The translations under genes and the position numbers were made by a program. From Tardiphaga robiniae (GTDB lineage Bacteria; Pseudomonadota; Alphaproteobacteria; Rhizobiales; Xanthobacteraceae), in the NCBI RefSeq assembly GCF_013359755.1, contig NZ_JABMCJ010000072.1:144456-208455 (forward strand): 64,000 bases of DNA, in the 5' to 3' direction. How positions within the stretch are numbered: position 1 is the first letter of the stretch; every line of letters begins with the position of its first letter. Below the pieces are notes generated by a model. The model was not told the origin of the DNA and ran no database searches. It was given only the letters and a program-made list of their open reading frames with translations. This document shows, piece after piece, positions 18,221 through 26,569 of this stretch.

Positions 18221-18763
18221 ATGAACGCAGTCGGTGGATCAGCTCGTCCTTACCCGGTCGAATGGGAGCGACATCTCGTTCTCAATTCTGACTGGAGAAT
18301 TTTTACGCGGCCGATCACGGCGGCGGATGAACCTCTGGTTCTGACGCTTCTCTCCCGCGTTAATAAGGGCGATCTCAGGCTTCGATTCTTTGGTGCCATC
18401 AAAGAATTCTCCCACCCGTTTCTCGTAAGCTTGACGCAGATTGATTATGCCAAGGCCATGGCATTCATCGCGTTCGATGAGGCGAGCCAGGAGCCGCTTG
18501 GCGTCGTCAGGATGCATCGTAAAGATGACGGCGTTTCCGGTGAATATGCCATCCTCCTTCAATCGGACCTCAAAGGCAGAGGGCTCGGTTGGGCTTTGAT
18601 GCAGTTGATTATTGAGTATTCCCGCTCCGAAGGGCTTAAACAGATCGTTGGCCAGATCATGCGCGAAAACACGATCATGCTTCAAATGTGTAGGGAGCTG
18701 GGTTTCGAAGTCATGGCCGACGCAGAAGATCATGGAATTTATGATGTCACTTTAGACCTCTGA
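18221..18763 (+). CDS. GNAT family N-acetyltransferase
   Basis: The 180-residue protein has the GNAT fold with the acetyl-CoA loop in LKGRGLGWALMQLII and a C-terminal MCRELGFEVM. The early segments IFTRPITAADEPLVLTLL and KGDLRLRFFG resemble the acetyltransferase domain found fused to ADP-forming acyl-CoA synthetases and in Pat-type protein lysine acetyltransferases. Those act on acetyl-CoA synthetase and other metabolic enzymes. Placed after phosphoketolase and acetate kinase, it may adjust acetate metabolism by acetylation. This role is inferred from context and similarity, not shown. The ATG at 18221 has only weak ribosome-binding sequence. Confidence 0.82.
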   Translation: MNAVGGSARPYPVEWERHLVLNSDWRIFTRPITAADEPLVLTLLSRVNKGDLRLRFFGAIKEFSHPFLVSLTQIDYAKAMAFIAFDEASQEPLGVVRMHRKDDGVSGEYAILLQSDLKGRGLGWALMQLIIEYSRSEGLKQIVGQIMRENTIMLQMCRELGFEVMADAEDHGIYDVTLDL

Positions 18764-18853
18764 ATAAATGTGCCGCCTGGAATCCGGCATTCCGAAAGGC
18801 GACCTCGAACACTCAGTAAGGCCGGACTTCCGGATCAAAAGCGTTTTATGACG

Positions 18854-18881
18854 ATGTCCGCTTTGCGCCAAACGCGGACAC
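18854..18881. repeat. Short palindromic repeat, possible bidirectional terminator
   Basis: TGTCCGCTTTG is separated by three bases from CAAACGCGGACA, giving a hairpin with one bulged base. It lies between two converging genes (the acetyltransferase and livF), where it could stop transcription from both sides; no long T-run follows. The ATGTCCGCTT core recurs at 47015-47024, so it may be a member of a scattered repeat family. Confidence 0.5.
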
Positions 18882-18937
18882 TATTCACCCTGAAGCGAAG
18901 GCTGCAAAGAGGTAGATGCCAACGACCCCGCTTGGCT

Positions 18938-19639
18938 CTAAGGCGCCAAATACTGCAACAATCTCGGATCGTCGCGAATCTCGCCGGCCGAACCTGTCAA
19001 TGCAACCCGGCCGCGATCCAGCACGTAAGCGCGGCTCGCGACCCGAAGCGCCAGATCGAGATGCTGCTCGACGATGACGACGGCAATGTCCTTCGCCAGC
19101 AGGATCAGGCGCTCGGTAATTTCCTCGATGACACCGATCCAGACGCCCTCAGTGGGCTCATCCAGCAGCAAGATTTTGGGATCGGACAGCATGGCGCGCC
19201 CGATCGCCAGCATCTTGCGCTCACCGCCGGACAATGTGCCGGCAAACTGATCGAGCCGCTGGCCGAGCTTCGGGAAGATCTCTAGCACGCGGTTGACCGC
19301 CCCGCTGTCGCGATTGGTCAGCGCGCCGACGGCGAGATTGTCCCGCACCGAGAGTTTCGCAAACACCGAATGTTCCTGCGGGACATAGCCGACGCCGCGG
19401 CGGATGCGCTGCTCGGTCGGCAGTTTGCCGACATCGCGGCCATCGAGGCTCACCGCACCGCCGAGCACCGGCAACTCGCCGACAATAGCCTTCATCAGCG
19501 TGGTTTTTCCGGCGCCGTTGCGGCCGAGAATGGCGACGCCGCCGCGCCACGGCACGCTGACCGTAACGCCGAACAGCACCTGGCTGCGGCCGTAACCGGC
19601 ATCCAGCGACTGGATATCGAGGAATTTATCGTCAGGCAC
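18938..19639 (-). CDS. livF: Branched-chain-type ABC transporter ATPase LivF
   Basis: This 233-residue ATPase has Walker A in LGRNGAGKTTLM, signature LSGGERKMLAIGRAM and Walker B in LLLDEPTEGVW, the LivF pattern. The usual LivF EGL(A/S)P stretch is changed here to EGVWIG. The start is taken as GTG at 19637-19639, overlapping the livG stop by 8 bases, since the protein then begins PDDKFLDIQSLDAGYG as the family does. An upstream ATG would lie inside livG. It is the last gene of the amide/amino-acid transporter operon. Substrates are probably short amides or amino-acid-like compounds, judged from the amidase in the operon. Confidence 0.92.
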   Translation of the reverse strand: MPDDKFLDIQSLDAGYGRSQVLFGVTVSVPWRGGVAILGRNGAGKTTLMKAIVGELPVLGGAVSLDGRDVGKLPTEQRIRRGVGYVPQEHSVFAKLSVRDNLAVGALTNRDSGAVNRVLEIFPKLGQRLDQFAGTLSGGERKMLAIGRAMLSDPKILLLDEPTEGVWIGVIEEITERLILLAKDIAVVIVEQHLDLALRVASRAYVLDRGRVALTGSAGEIRDDPRLLQYLAP

Positions 19640-20366
19640 GGCGGAGATAGACCTCCTGGACTTTGGGGCACGACTGCACATGCTGCACCGTGCCGGTCTG
19701 CAGGATCTGGCCCTGATCCAGCACGGTCAGGCGGTCGCAGATATCGCGGATGAAATCGAGATCGTGCTCGACGATGACGAGTGAACAGCGCGCCTTGATC
19801 GGCTGCAGCAATTCGCCGGTGACGCGCCGCTCTTCCAGACTCATACCGCCGGTCGGCTCGTCGAGCAGCAGGAGCTTGGGCTCGGGTGCCAGCGCCATGG
19901 CGATCTCAAGCCATTGCTGCTGCCCGTGCGACAGCGCGGAGGCCGGCTCGTGGGCGCGATCGACGAGGCGAAACTGTTCGAGCATCGCCATCACCTTGTC
20001 ATGCAGCACGCCGCGGGTGCGCGACAGCGCCAGATTGAGCAGCGATGTCTGTGCCTGCAGCGCCAGCAAGATGTTGTCGTACAGCGTCAGAGCCGGAAGC
20101 ACGCTGGTGATCTGGAATTTCAGACTCATGCCGGCGCGGGCGCGCTCGGCTGGCGAGGCCTGCGTGATATCGCGACCGCCGAAAGTGACGGTGCCTTGCG
20201 TCGGCGTCTCCGCACCGGCGATGCATTTCATCAGCGTGCTCTTGCCGGAGCCATTGGGTCCGATCAGGCCGTGAAATTCATTGGCAGCGATGGTGAGATC
20301 GGCGCCGTTCAGCGCCGTGAGCTTGCCGAATATTTTGATGAGGCCTTTTGCTTCCAGAAGCGCCAT
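19632..20366 (-). CDS. livG: Branched-chain-type ABC transporter ATPase LivG
   Basis: This 244-residue ATPase carries Walker A in GPNGSGKSTLMK, signature LSHGQQQWLEIAMALA and Walker B in LLLDEPTGGMSLEE. The SHGQQQWLEI form is characteristic of the UrtD/LivG branch linked to urea and amide transport. It sits 2 bases after livM and overlaps livF. It pairs with LivF as the second nucleotide-binding subunit of the importer. Confidence 0.93.
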   Translation of the reverse strand: MALLEAKGLIKIFGKLTALNGADLTIAANEFHGLIGPNGSGKSTLMKCIAGAETPTQGTVTFGGRDITQASPAERARAGMSLKFQITSVLPALTLYDNILLALQAQTSLLNLALSRTRGVLHDKVMAMLEQFRLVDRAHEPASALSHGQQQWLEIAMALAPEPKLLLLDEPTGGMSLEERRVTGELLQPIKARCSLVIVEHDLDFIRDICDRLTVLDQGQILQTGTVQHVQSCPKVQEVYLRRA

Positions 20367-20368
20367 GA

Positions 20369-21400
20369 CTATCGCTTCCCCGGACGGCCGAAGCTGCCGA
20401 CCCGCTCCCGCTCTGACAACAACAGGCTGATCAGTCCTGCGGGCCGGAACAGGATGACCAGCAGCAGCAATACGCCAAGAATGATCGGCCAGATGTCCTG
20501 ATAGCTGTTCGACAGCCAGAAGCTGACGGCCTCAATGACGACCGTGCCGATCACGGCGCCGATCAGCGTGCCGGAACCGCCGAACAACACATAGAGCACC
20601 ACCTGGGTGGAAATCACGACACCCAGCATGTTGGGCCAGACGAAGCCTTCGTGAAACGCATAGAGACTGCCGGCGAGCCCAGCGATAGCCCCGCTCAGCG
20701 AAAAGATGATCGCCTTGAGGTGCTGCACCTTGTAGCCGAAGAAGGCGATGCGCTGTTCGTTCTCGCGCAGGCCGGCCAGCGCGAGGCCGAATTGCGAGCG
20801 CATCAGGAAACGACAGAGCAGATAGACCACGATCAGGAAGCCGATGGCCATGTAGTAATAGACAGGTCCCTCTGTGAGCTCATAGCTGCCGATTGTCATC
20901 GGCGGGATCGAGGGAATGCCGTTCTGGCCGCCGAGATAGTACCAGCCCCGCGCCAGACGATCGCAGGCATAGGAACCGGTCAGCGTGCCCAGCGCGACGA
21001 AGATGACGCTGGCGGGATGGCGACCAAGCAACAGAAAGCCGCCGAGCAGCAGCGCAAAGGCGAAGCCGATCAGAAGGCCGGCGGGCAGCACGAGCAGGAT
21101 GGACGTAATGCCAAGATCGCGCGCCAGCAGCGCCACGCCATACCCGGCCGAGCCGAAAAACACAGCTTGGCCGAAACTCATGATTCCGGCATAGCCCCAG
21201 ACCAGGTCGAATGACAGCGCGAACAGGCAGAGGATCAGCACGCGCGTGGCATAGACGGTGAGATAGTCCTGCAGCACTAGCGGCAGCAGCAGGCCAATGA
21301 CCAGCACTGCGATCTCGATCATCGGCAGCACGCGCCATTGGCGAGATGCGCTGATGCCTCGCGTCAGAGATACGGTAGAGAGTGGCGTCGTCTCGGTCAT
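20369..21400 (-). CDS. livM: Branched-chain-type ABC transporter permease LivM
   Basis: The 343-residue inner-membrane permease has about nine hydrophobic segments and the LivM/UrtC motif LRENEQRIAFFGYKVQHLKA, followed by AIAGLAGSLYAFHEGFV. The N-terminal 30 residues are cytoplasmic and polar. It lies between the substrate-binding gene and livG and forms the channel with LivH. UrtC-like features again point towards urea- or amide-type substrates rather than leucine, as an inference. Confidence 0.92.
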   Translation of the reverse strand: MTETTPLSTVSLTRGISASRQWRVLPMIEIAVLVIGLLLPLVLQDYLTVYATRVLILCLFALSFDLVWGYAGIMSFGQAVFFGSAGYGVALLARDLGITSILLVLPAGLLIGFAFALLLGGFLLLGRHPASVIFVALGTLTGSYACDRLARGWYYLGGQNGIPSIPPMTIGSYELTEGPVYYYMAIGFLIVVYLLCRFLMRSQFGLALAGLRENEQRIAFFGYKVQHLKAIIFSLSGAIAGLAGSLYAFHEGFVWPNMLGVVISTQVVLYVLFGGSGTLIGAVIGTVVIEAVSFWLSNSYQDIWPIILGVLLLLVILFRPAGLISLLLSERERVGSFGRPGKR

Positions 21401-21471
21401 CAGGTCGCCGGCATGAGAGAAAGAGAAGCGGGAGTGATATCGGCCACTCCCGCGAGGTTCGAACTATCGAC

Positions 21472-22692
21472 TCAGCATTCCTTGGGATCGACGAGACCGG
21501 CGCTGCGCGCGACGACTTCATACTTTCCGCCCTTGGCCACAGCCGTATACATCTTCATCTTGCAGTGCCGCTGACCGGGGACCATCTCGGCTGGACCGCC
21601 CGGGCCTTCGGCGATCTTGGCATGGTCGAGTGCCTTGGCAACTGCATCTCGATCGACACTGCCGGCTTCCTTGACGGCCGCCTCCCACAGTTTCAGGCCG
21701 CGATAGGTGCCGGTCGCGGCACTGCCAGCCGCGAACAGGAAATTGCCCGGGAACTGTTTTTCGTAGGCCGCCTGGAGCTTGGCACTGAACGGATCTTCCG
21801 GCGTCAGCGCCTTGAAGTAATCGAGGCAGCTTGCGAGGCCCTCGATTTCGGCCGGCTGATTGATGCTGAGCGTGTTCTCGTCATAGTAGACGCAGGCGAG
21901 CCGTCCGCCATTCTTGAGGAAGCCTGCTTCGGAGAGCTGCTTGAAGAACGGTCCGACACCTGGCGGAATGACGGTGTTGAAGACGACATCGACCTTGTTC
22001 GAAATGATGCGGTTCACGGTCGACGAAAAATCGATCTGGTCGAGCGGGTAGTATTCCTCGAACACGACCTCGCCGCCATTGGCCTCGATCACCTTGCGCG
22101 CATAGACGTTCAACGTGTGCGGCCAGACGTAATTGGCACTGGGCAACGCAAACTTCTTGCCGCCATTCTTGATCAGCCAGGGGATGAATTCGTCACATTG
22201 CTGCGCCGGCGTCGGCCCGGTGCAGAACAGATAGGGCGTGCACTCCTTGCCCTCATAGAGCTGCGGATAGATATAGAGCGTCTTCCCGCGGGAGACGATG
22301 ACGTCCTTGATGGCGTTGCGCATCGACGAGGTGATGCCGCCGATGACCAGATCGACCTTCTCGCGCTGGATCAGCTTACGCACATTGCCGACCGCGACGG
22401 ATTCATTGGACGCAGTGTCCTCGATATACAGTTCCAGCGGCCGACCCAGCAGTCCGCCGGCATCGTTGATGTCCTTGATCACCATCCTGGCCACATTGGC
22501 GTCAGCATTGCCGGCATAGCCCATCGGCCCGGTCAGATCGGTACCGACACCGACCTTGATGGGTCCGGCAGCCGCGTTGGCCCAGCCTGCGGGGATGACC
22601 CAGCTGCCGACGCCGGTGGCGATGGCCGTACCGAACAGCGCCGCATTGCCGAGAAAGCGGCGACGGCTGAGAGTGTTGGCGTCTTGAGACAT
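21472..22692 (-). CDS. Periplasmic substrate-binding protein, urea/amide type
   Basis: This 406-residue type I periplasmic binding protein resembles UrtA/AmiC/FmdD proteins. The N-terminus has a twin-arginine signal (SRRRFLGNAALF) ending near AWANAA, so it is exported folded. The start ATG at 22690-22692 puts that signal at residues 9-20; an in-frame upstream codon would add a long non-signal leader overlapping livH. Family stretches are VGVGTDLTGPMGYAG, ELYIEDTASNESVAV and YYPLDQIDFSS. It lies 4 bases after livH and should capture the amide substrate for the LivHMGF importer. Confidence 0.92.
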   Translation of the reverse strand: MSQDANTLSRRRFLGNAALFGTAIATGVGSWVIPAGWANAAAGPIKVGVGTDLTGPMGYAGNADANVARMVIKDINDAGGLLGRPLELYIEDTASNESVAVGNVRKLIQREKVDLVIGGITSSMRNAIKDVIVSRGKTLYIYPQLYEGKECTPYLFCTGPTPAQQCDEFIPWLIKNGGKKFALPSANYVWPHTLNVYARKVIEANGGEVVFEEYYPLDQIDFSSTVNRIISNKVDVVFNTVIPPGVGPFFKQLSEAGFLKNGGRLACVYYDENTLSINQPAEIEGLASCLDYFKALTPEDPFSAKLQAAYEKQFPGNFLFAAGSAATGTYRGLKLWEAAVKEAGSVDRDAVAKALDHAKIAEGPGGPAEMVPGQRHCKMKMYTAVAKGGKYEVVARSAGLVDPKEC

Positions 22693-22696
22693 TGGA

Positions 22697-23554
22697 CTAA
22701 ACCCCTTTTCCTGCAACGAGGCCCTGCGGCCGGAATTTGATGAAGATGATGGCGAGCACGAATACGGCGACATCGGCGATAACGGGCGAGATGACCCAGG
22801 GCAGCGCCGCACTCAGCGTGCCGATCAGGCCTGCGCCGGCCACCGGTCCGGCAAAGGAGCCGATGCCGCCGACCATGACGGCGACGAAGCCCTGAATCAG
22901 AAAGCGAATGCCGAGATCGGCGAACAGCGTGAACACCGGCACGATCAGCGCGCCGGCCAGACCTGCGAGCGCGGCGCCGAACGCGAAGGTTGCGCCATAG
23001 ATTGCGTTGGTCGAAATGCCGGAGGCTCGCGCCAGCGCCGGGTTCTCCAGCGAAGCGCGGATGCGCAGGCCGAACGCGGTGCGCGCCAGAAGCAGATAGC
23101 TCCCTGCCATCACCAGCGCAGTGATCACGATGATCACCAGACGCCAGGTTGAGAAATGCATGCCGCCGATGGCCACCGAGCCGCCGACCGGCTCCGGCAC
23201 CGAGAGATACAGTCCGCCGATCAGGCCGCGCACGATCTCGCGAATGATCAGTCCGAGCGCATAGGTACCGAGCATGGCGACGATCGGCGCAGCATAGAAG
23301 CGCCGGACGATCAGCCGCTCGAGCACGAAGCCCAGTGCGCCGACAACAAATGGTGCCGCGACCATACCGAGCCACACCGGCAAACCCGCTGTGTGAACAA
23401 TGTAGGTGACATAGGCCCCGAGCAGAACGAACTCGCCCTGCGCGAAATTGAAGATGCCCATCATGCTGGCGATGATCCCCAGCCCCAGCACGACCAGCAC
23501 GACGATCGCCCCGAAACTGGCGATCTCGAAGATCGCCATGATCAGATTATCCAT
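22697..23554 (-). CDS. livH: Branched-chain-type ABC transporter permease LivH
   Basis: The 285-residue permease has about eight hydrophobic segments. LivH/UrtB motifs are GIIASMMGIFNFAQGEFVLL near the N-terminus, LRIRASLENPALARASGI in the middle and VMVGGIGSFAGPVAGAGLIG near the C-terminus. The gene is 35 bases downstream of the amidase gene and directly upstream of the binding protein gene. It forms the membrane channel with LivM. Confidence 0.93.
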   Translation of the reverse strand: MDNLIMAIFEIASFGAIVVLVVLGLGIIASMMGIFNFAQGEFVLLGAYVTYIVHTAGLPVWLGMVAAPFVVGALGFVLERLIVRRFYAAPIVAMLGTYALGLIIREIVRGLIGGLYLSVPEPVGGSVAIGGMHFSTWRLVIIVITALVMAGSYLLLARTAFGLRIRASLENPALARASGISTNAIYGATFAFGAALAGLAGALIVPVFTLFADLGIRFLIQGFVAVMVGGIGSFAGPVAGAGLIGTLSAALPWVISPVIADVAVFVLAIIFIKFRPQGLVAGKGV

Positions 23555-23589
23555 GCGCGATCACCGACCCTCGTCTCCGCATGGATGCC

Positions 23590-25104
23590 TCACATCGTCT
23601 TCCAATCGGCGGACTGCTCGAAAGCGTGCGCGGCGCGATAGATGGTCATCTCATCGAAATGCTTGCCGACCAGCATCAGCCCGACCGGCAGACCATCGAC
23701 CATGCCGCAGGGGATCGACATCGCCGGATGATGCGAGATGTCGAAGGGCGAGGTGTTGGAGATCATCTCGAAGGCGCGGCCGACGACTTCTTCACGCGGC
23801 GCGCCGGGCGCCGGCAGCGGTGTCGCCTTCATCGGTGTGGTCGGCATCAGCAACAGATCATAGCTCGCCAGTGCCTTGTCATAGGCAGCTGTGACACGAC
23901 GCGAGATGTTCAGTGCTTTGCCGTAAAAACGAGGGCCGAAATTGTTATTGATATAGGTGCCGAACAGCAGCAGCAGTTTGGTGGTTTCGGACAGCGAGTC
24001 CGCCTGCCCGCGCCAGCCGCGATGGGCATCCATCAGCGAGGTCGAATAGAGATCCGACCGACTGAGGCCATAGCCGTCCCCCACCATCATGGTCTGGGTC
24101 ATGCCTTCGGTGCCGATCGGCGTCCAGACCGCCGCCGCGGTGAGATGCATCGGGATCGAGATCGTCTCCACTGTCGCGCCCAGATCGGCGAAGCGCTTGG
24201 CCGCTTCGCGAACGCTGCGGTTGACCGCATCCTCGGCGCCGAGCTGCTCGAAACCTTCCTTGACGATGGCGATCTTCATGCCCTTGACACCGGCGCCGAG
24301 CGCCTTGGTGTATTCCGGCACTTCCGGCGACTTGATCCGCGGATCATAACCGTCATCGCCGGCAAGCACTTCCAGCAACAGCGCATTGTCGGCGACATTG
24401 GATGTCATCGGGCCGGTGTGATCGACGAAAATCTCGATCGGCATGATGCCCGTATAAGGCACCAGACCCCAGGTCGGCTTCATGCCATAGGTGCCGGAGA
24501 AGGACGACGGCATGCGGATGGAGCCGCCCTGATCGCCGCCGATTGCCATGTCGACTTCGCCAAGCGCCACGACAACGGCGCTGCCGGACGAAGACCCGCC
24601 GGCGGAATAGCCCATCTTGTGCGGGTTATGCACGTTACCCGTCGAATTGGTGTGGCTGCCGCCGGACATGCAGAAGGATTCGCAATGCACCTTGCCCATG
24701 ATCTCGGCGCCGGCATCCAGCATGCGCGTGACGATGGTAGCGTCGAAATCCGGCACATAGCCTTCCAGCGTGGAGGAGCCGTTCATCATCGGCACACCGG
24801 CCAGCATGATGTTGTCCTTCAGCGCGACGGTCTTGCCCTTGAGCTTGCCGCTGGGCGCACCCTTCACCACCGACTTGCGATACCAGGCGTTGCGCGTGTT
24901 CTCTTCCGGCGCGGGCCGATAGCCAGGTGTACGCGGATATTTCACTTCGGGTACTTCGTCGGGCATCGCCGCCACGACGTTGTAGGCATCGACGGATCCC
25001 TGCATCAGCGCGCGGAACGAGGTGACGTCCTCATCGGACAGCGCGAGGCCGCACTGATCGGCGACGGCGAGGAGTTGATCGGGAGTGGGAAGTGAAACGG
25101 CCAC
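23590..25104 (-). CDS. Amidase (amidase signature family)
   Basis: This 504-residue amide hydrolase has the Ser-cisSer-Lys triad: Lys96 in TVALKDNIM, the GGSSSGS loop at 169-175, and the nucleophile Ser195 in GGDQGGSIRMPS. The openings GYRPAPEENTRNAWY and LAGVPMMNGSSTLEGYVPDFD closely match enantioselective amidases known from nitrile-degrading actinobacteria and proteobacteria. It should hydrolyse aliphatic or arylaliphatic amides to acid and ammonia in the cytoplasm. It is the second gene of the operon that begins with the AmiC-like protein and continues into livHMGF, so the imported amide is probably its substrate. No nitrile hydratase gene is nearby. Confidence 0.93.
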   Translation of the reverse strand: MAVSLPTPDQLLAVADQCGLALSDEDVTSFRALMQGSVDAYNVVAAMPDEVPEVKYPRTPGYRPAPEENTRNAWYRKSVVKGAPSGKLKGKTVALKDNIMLAGVPMMNGSSTLEGYVPDFDATIVTRMLDAGAEIMGKVHCESFCMSGGSHTNSTGNVHNPHKMGYSAGGSSSGSAVVVALGEVDMAIGGDQGGSIRMPSSFSGTYGMKPTWGLVPYTGIMPIEIFVDHTGPMTSNVADNALLLEVLAGDDGYDPRIKSPEVPEYTKALGAGVKGMKIAIVKEGFEQLGAEDAVNRSVREAAKRFADLGATVETISIPMHLTAAAVWTPIGTEGMTQTMMVGDGYGLSRSDLYSTSLMDAHRGWRGQADSLSETTKLLLLFGTYINNNFGPRFYGKALNISRRVTAAYDKALASYDLLLMPTTPMKATPLPAPGAPREEVVGRAFEMISNTSPFDISHHPAMSIPCGMVDGLPVGLMLVGKHFDEMTIYRAAHAFEQSADWKTM

Positions 25105-25167
25105 GATGATTTCTCCTAATATCCACGATGCAACCGGCGCGGTATTTCTTCGGGGATGCCCACACCG

Positions 25168-25192
25168 AAAAGGCGACGACGGTGTCGCCTTT
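25168..25192 (-). terminator. Hairpin between AmiC-like and amidase genes
   Basis: A perfect 9-base stem (AAAGGCGAC / GTCGCCTTT) with a six-base loop lies 79 bases after the stop of the AmiC-like gene and 64 bases before the amidase start. Read on the minus strand it ends TCGCCTTTTCGG, a weak T-rich tail. It could be an intrinsic terminator, an attenuator that limits amidase expression, or an mRNA-stabilising stem. Confidence 0.5.
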
Positions 25193-25271
25193 CACGCATC
25201 ATTAGAAAGAGAAATATTTTCCTTTTCAAGTATTATTTTTCGGGATCGTCCTGATCGGGTCTGCGACTGAC

Positions 25272-26453
25272 CTAGAATGTCCGGATGAGCCTGAAATCCA
25301 GACCGTCTGCTTCGGCAAGATAGATCGGCATTTTCGCCCGCCCGCCGCGCATGCTGACCTCACCGCGGGCGCCGTGATAGGCCACGCTGGACGCCGCGTT
25401 CAGCATCGGCCGGACGTCGAATGAGCCCGCCTTGGTCGCCACGGATTCGAGAAACCTAAGCCCCTCGTAATTCGACTGCGCGACCGATCCCGGCACAGGC
25501 GCACAGCGTCCGAACGATGCTTCATATTGCGCACGGAATGCATCATTCGCCGCCGACGCACGGTCGACGAAATAGCCCGATGCACAATAGAGCCCCTCGG
25601 AGCTATCCGCGCCCATGCCGAGCAGCAGCGTTTCATCCATGGCCCCCGCCAGTCGGAGAACCTTCGACGAGAGACCATGTTCGGCGAAGGCGCGGTTGAA
25701 CACGATGCTGTCGGTGCCGATCAGCGAGATGACCACGACATCCGGCTTGGCGGCCCGGATACGGGCGATCTGGGCATCGTGATTCTGCTCGCCAAGCGCA
25801 ACGAATTCCTCACCCACCACGCGCCCTCCGGCACCGGCGATGTATGTCTTGGTGGCCTTGTGGGCCAGCCACGGCCAGACGTAATCGCTGCCGATCAGAT
25901 ACCAGCGCTTCGCCTTCTTTTCATTCGCCAGCCATTCGATGGCCGGGCGCGACTGATCGCGCGGCGTCTCGCCGATCGCCATCACGCCGGGCGTGCGTTC
26001 TCCGCCTTCATAGACAGGCGTATAGATATAGGGCACGCGCCCGGCGATCACCTTGCGCAACGCGACGCGGACCGCGCTGATATGCGAGCCCATGATGACA
26101 TCGACATCGCCAGCCGCGATCATGTCGGCTGCCGTGCGGACAACGCCATCGATATCGCCGCCGGCGTCATGAAACACCGGCTCGATCTCGCGCCCGAGAA
26201 TGCCGCCGCGCCGATTGATCTCCGATGCCGCGAGCATCATGCTATTGGTGCCCGCCAGGCCCCAGATCCCGGCCGGGCCGGACAGGCCGATAAAATTGAC
26301 GACGCGCAGCTTTTCGCGATTGCGACGCCGCGGAAACAGATCGGGACGTGCAATCGCGTCACGACCTTCCCCGCTGTCCTGAAAGCCCTTCAGCAACCAT
26401 GGCGCCGGCATCGGCAGCGCGCCGGTTGTTGCAATCTGCAGTGACGAGAGCAT
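25272..26453 (-). CDS. AmiC-like amide-binding protein without signal peptide
   Basis: This 393-residue type I periplasmic-binding fold protein resembles AmiC/UrtA (INRRGGILGREIEPVFHDAG, YIYTPVYEGGERTPGV, WYLIGSDYVWPW). No signal peptide is evident: the first 45 residues are polar, with RRRNREK near 42-48. AmiC of Pseudomonas is likewise cytoplasmic and senses amides, passing the signal to the antiterminator AmiR. The start has AAAGGAG at a good distance. The gene leads the amidase/livHMGF operon and is followed by a hairpin at 25168-25192. An intracellular amide sensor is possible, but no AmiR/ANTAR gene lies nearby; a transporter binding protein with an undetected export signal is the alternative. 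Confidence 0.8.
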   Translation of the reverse strand: MLSSLQIATTGALPMPAPWLLKGFQDSGEGRDAIARPDLFPRRRNREKLRVVNFIGLSGPAGIWGLAGTNSMMLAASEINRRGGILGREIEPVFHDAGGDIDGVVRTAADMIAAGDVDVIMGSHISAVRVALRKVIAGRVPYIYTPVYEGGERTPGVMAIGETPRDQSRPAIEWLANEKKAKRWYLIGSDYVWPWLAHKATKTYIAGAGGRVVGEEFVALGEQNHDAQIARIRAAKPDVVVISLIGTDSIVFNRAFAEHGLSSKVLRLAGAMDETLLLGMGADSSEGLYCASGYFVDRASAANDAFRAQYEASFGRCAPVPGSVAQSNYEGLRFLESVATKAGSFDVRPMLNAASSVAYHGARGEVSMRGGRAKMPIYLAEADGLDFRLIRTF

Positions 26454-26543
26454 GTCGCTCTCCTTTCGACGTTGTCAGCGGCGGTGCGGCGTCAATTTAT
26501 CGGCAGTAAAATCGTGCGAAAGAAAATATCGTAGAGGAAAATA

Positions 26544-26555
26544 TTGAATATTCAA
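26544..26555. promoter_or_regulatory. Palindrome TTGAATATTCAA, candidate MarR operator
   Basis: This perfect 12-base palindrome lies in the 116-base space between the divergent AmiC-like and MarR genes, 14 bases before the chosen MarR start. AT-rich palindromes of this kind are typical MarR-family operators. Its place suggests autoregulation and possible control of the divergent amidase operon. Its half-site spacing (four bases) does not fit a FixK box, which needs six. Confidence 0.55.
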
Positions 26556-26569
26556 CGATTCCCGTGCAT

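Noticed and set aside
26544..26555. Palindrome TTGAATATTCAA as a FixK/FNR box
   Set aside because: The half-sites are separated by four bases, not six; a MarR operator fits better.
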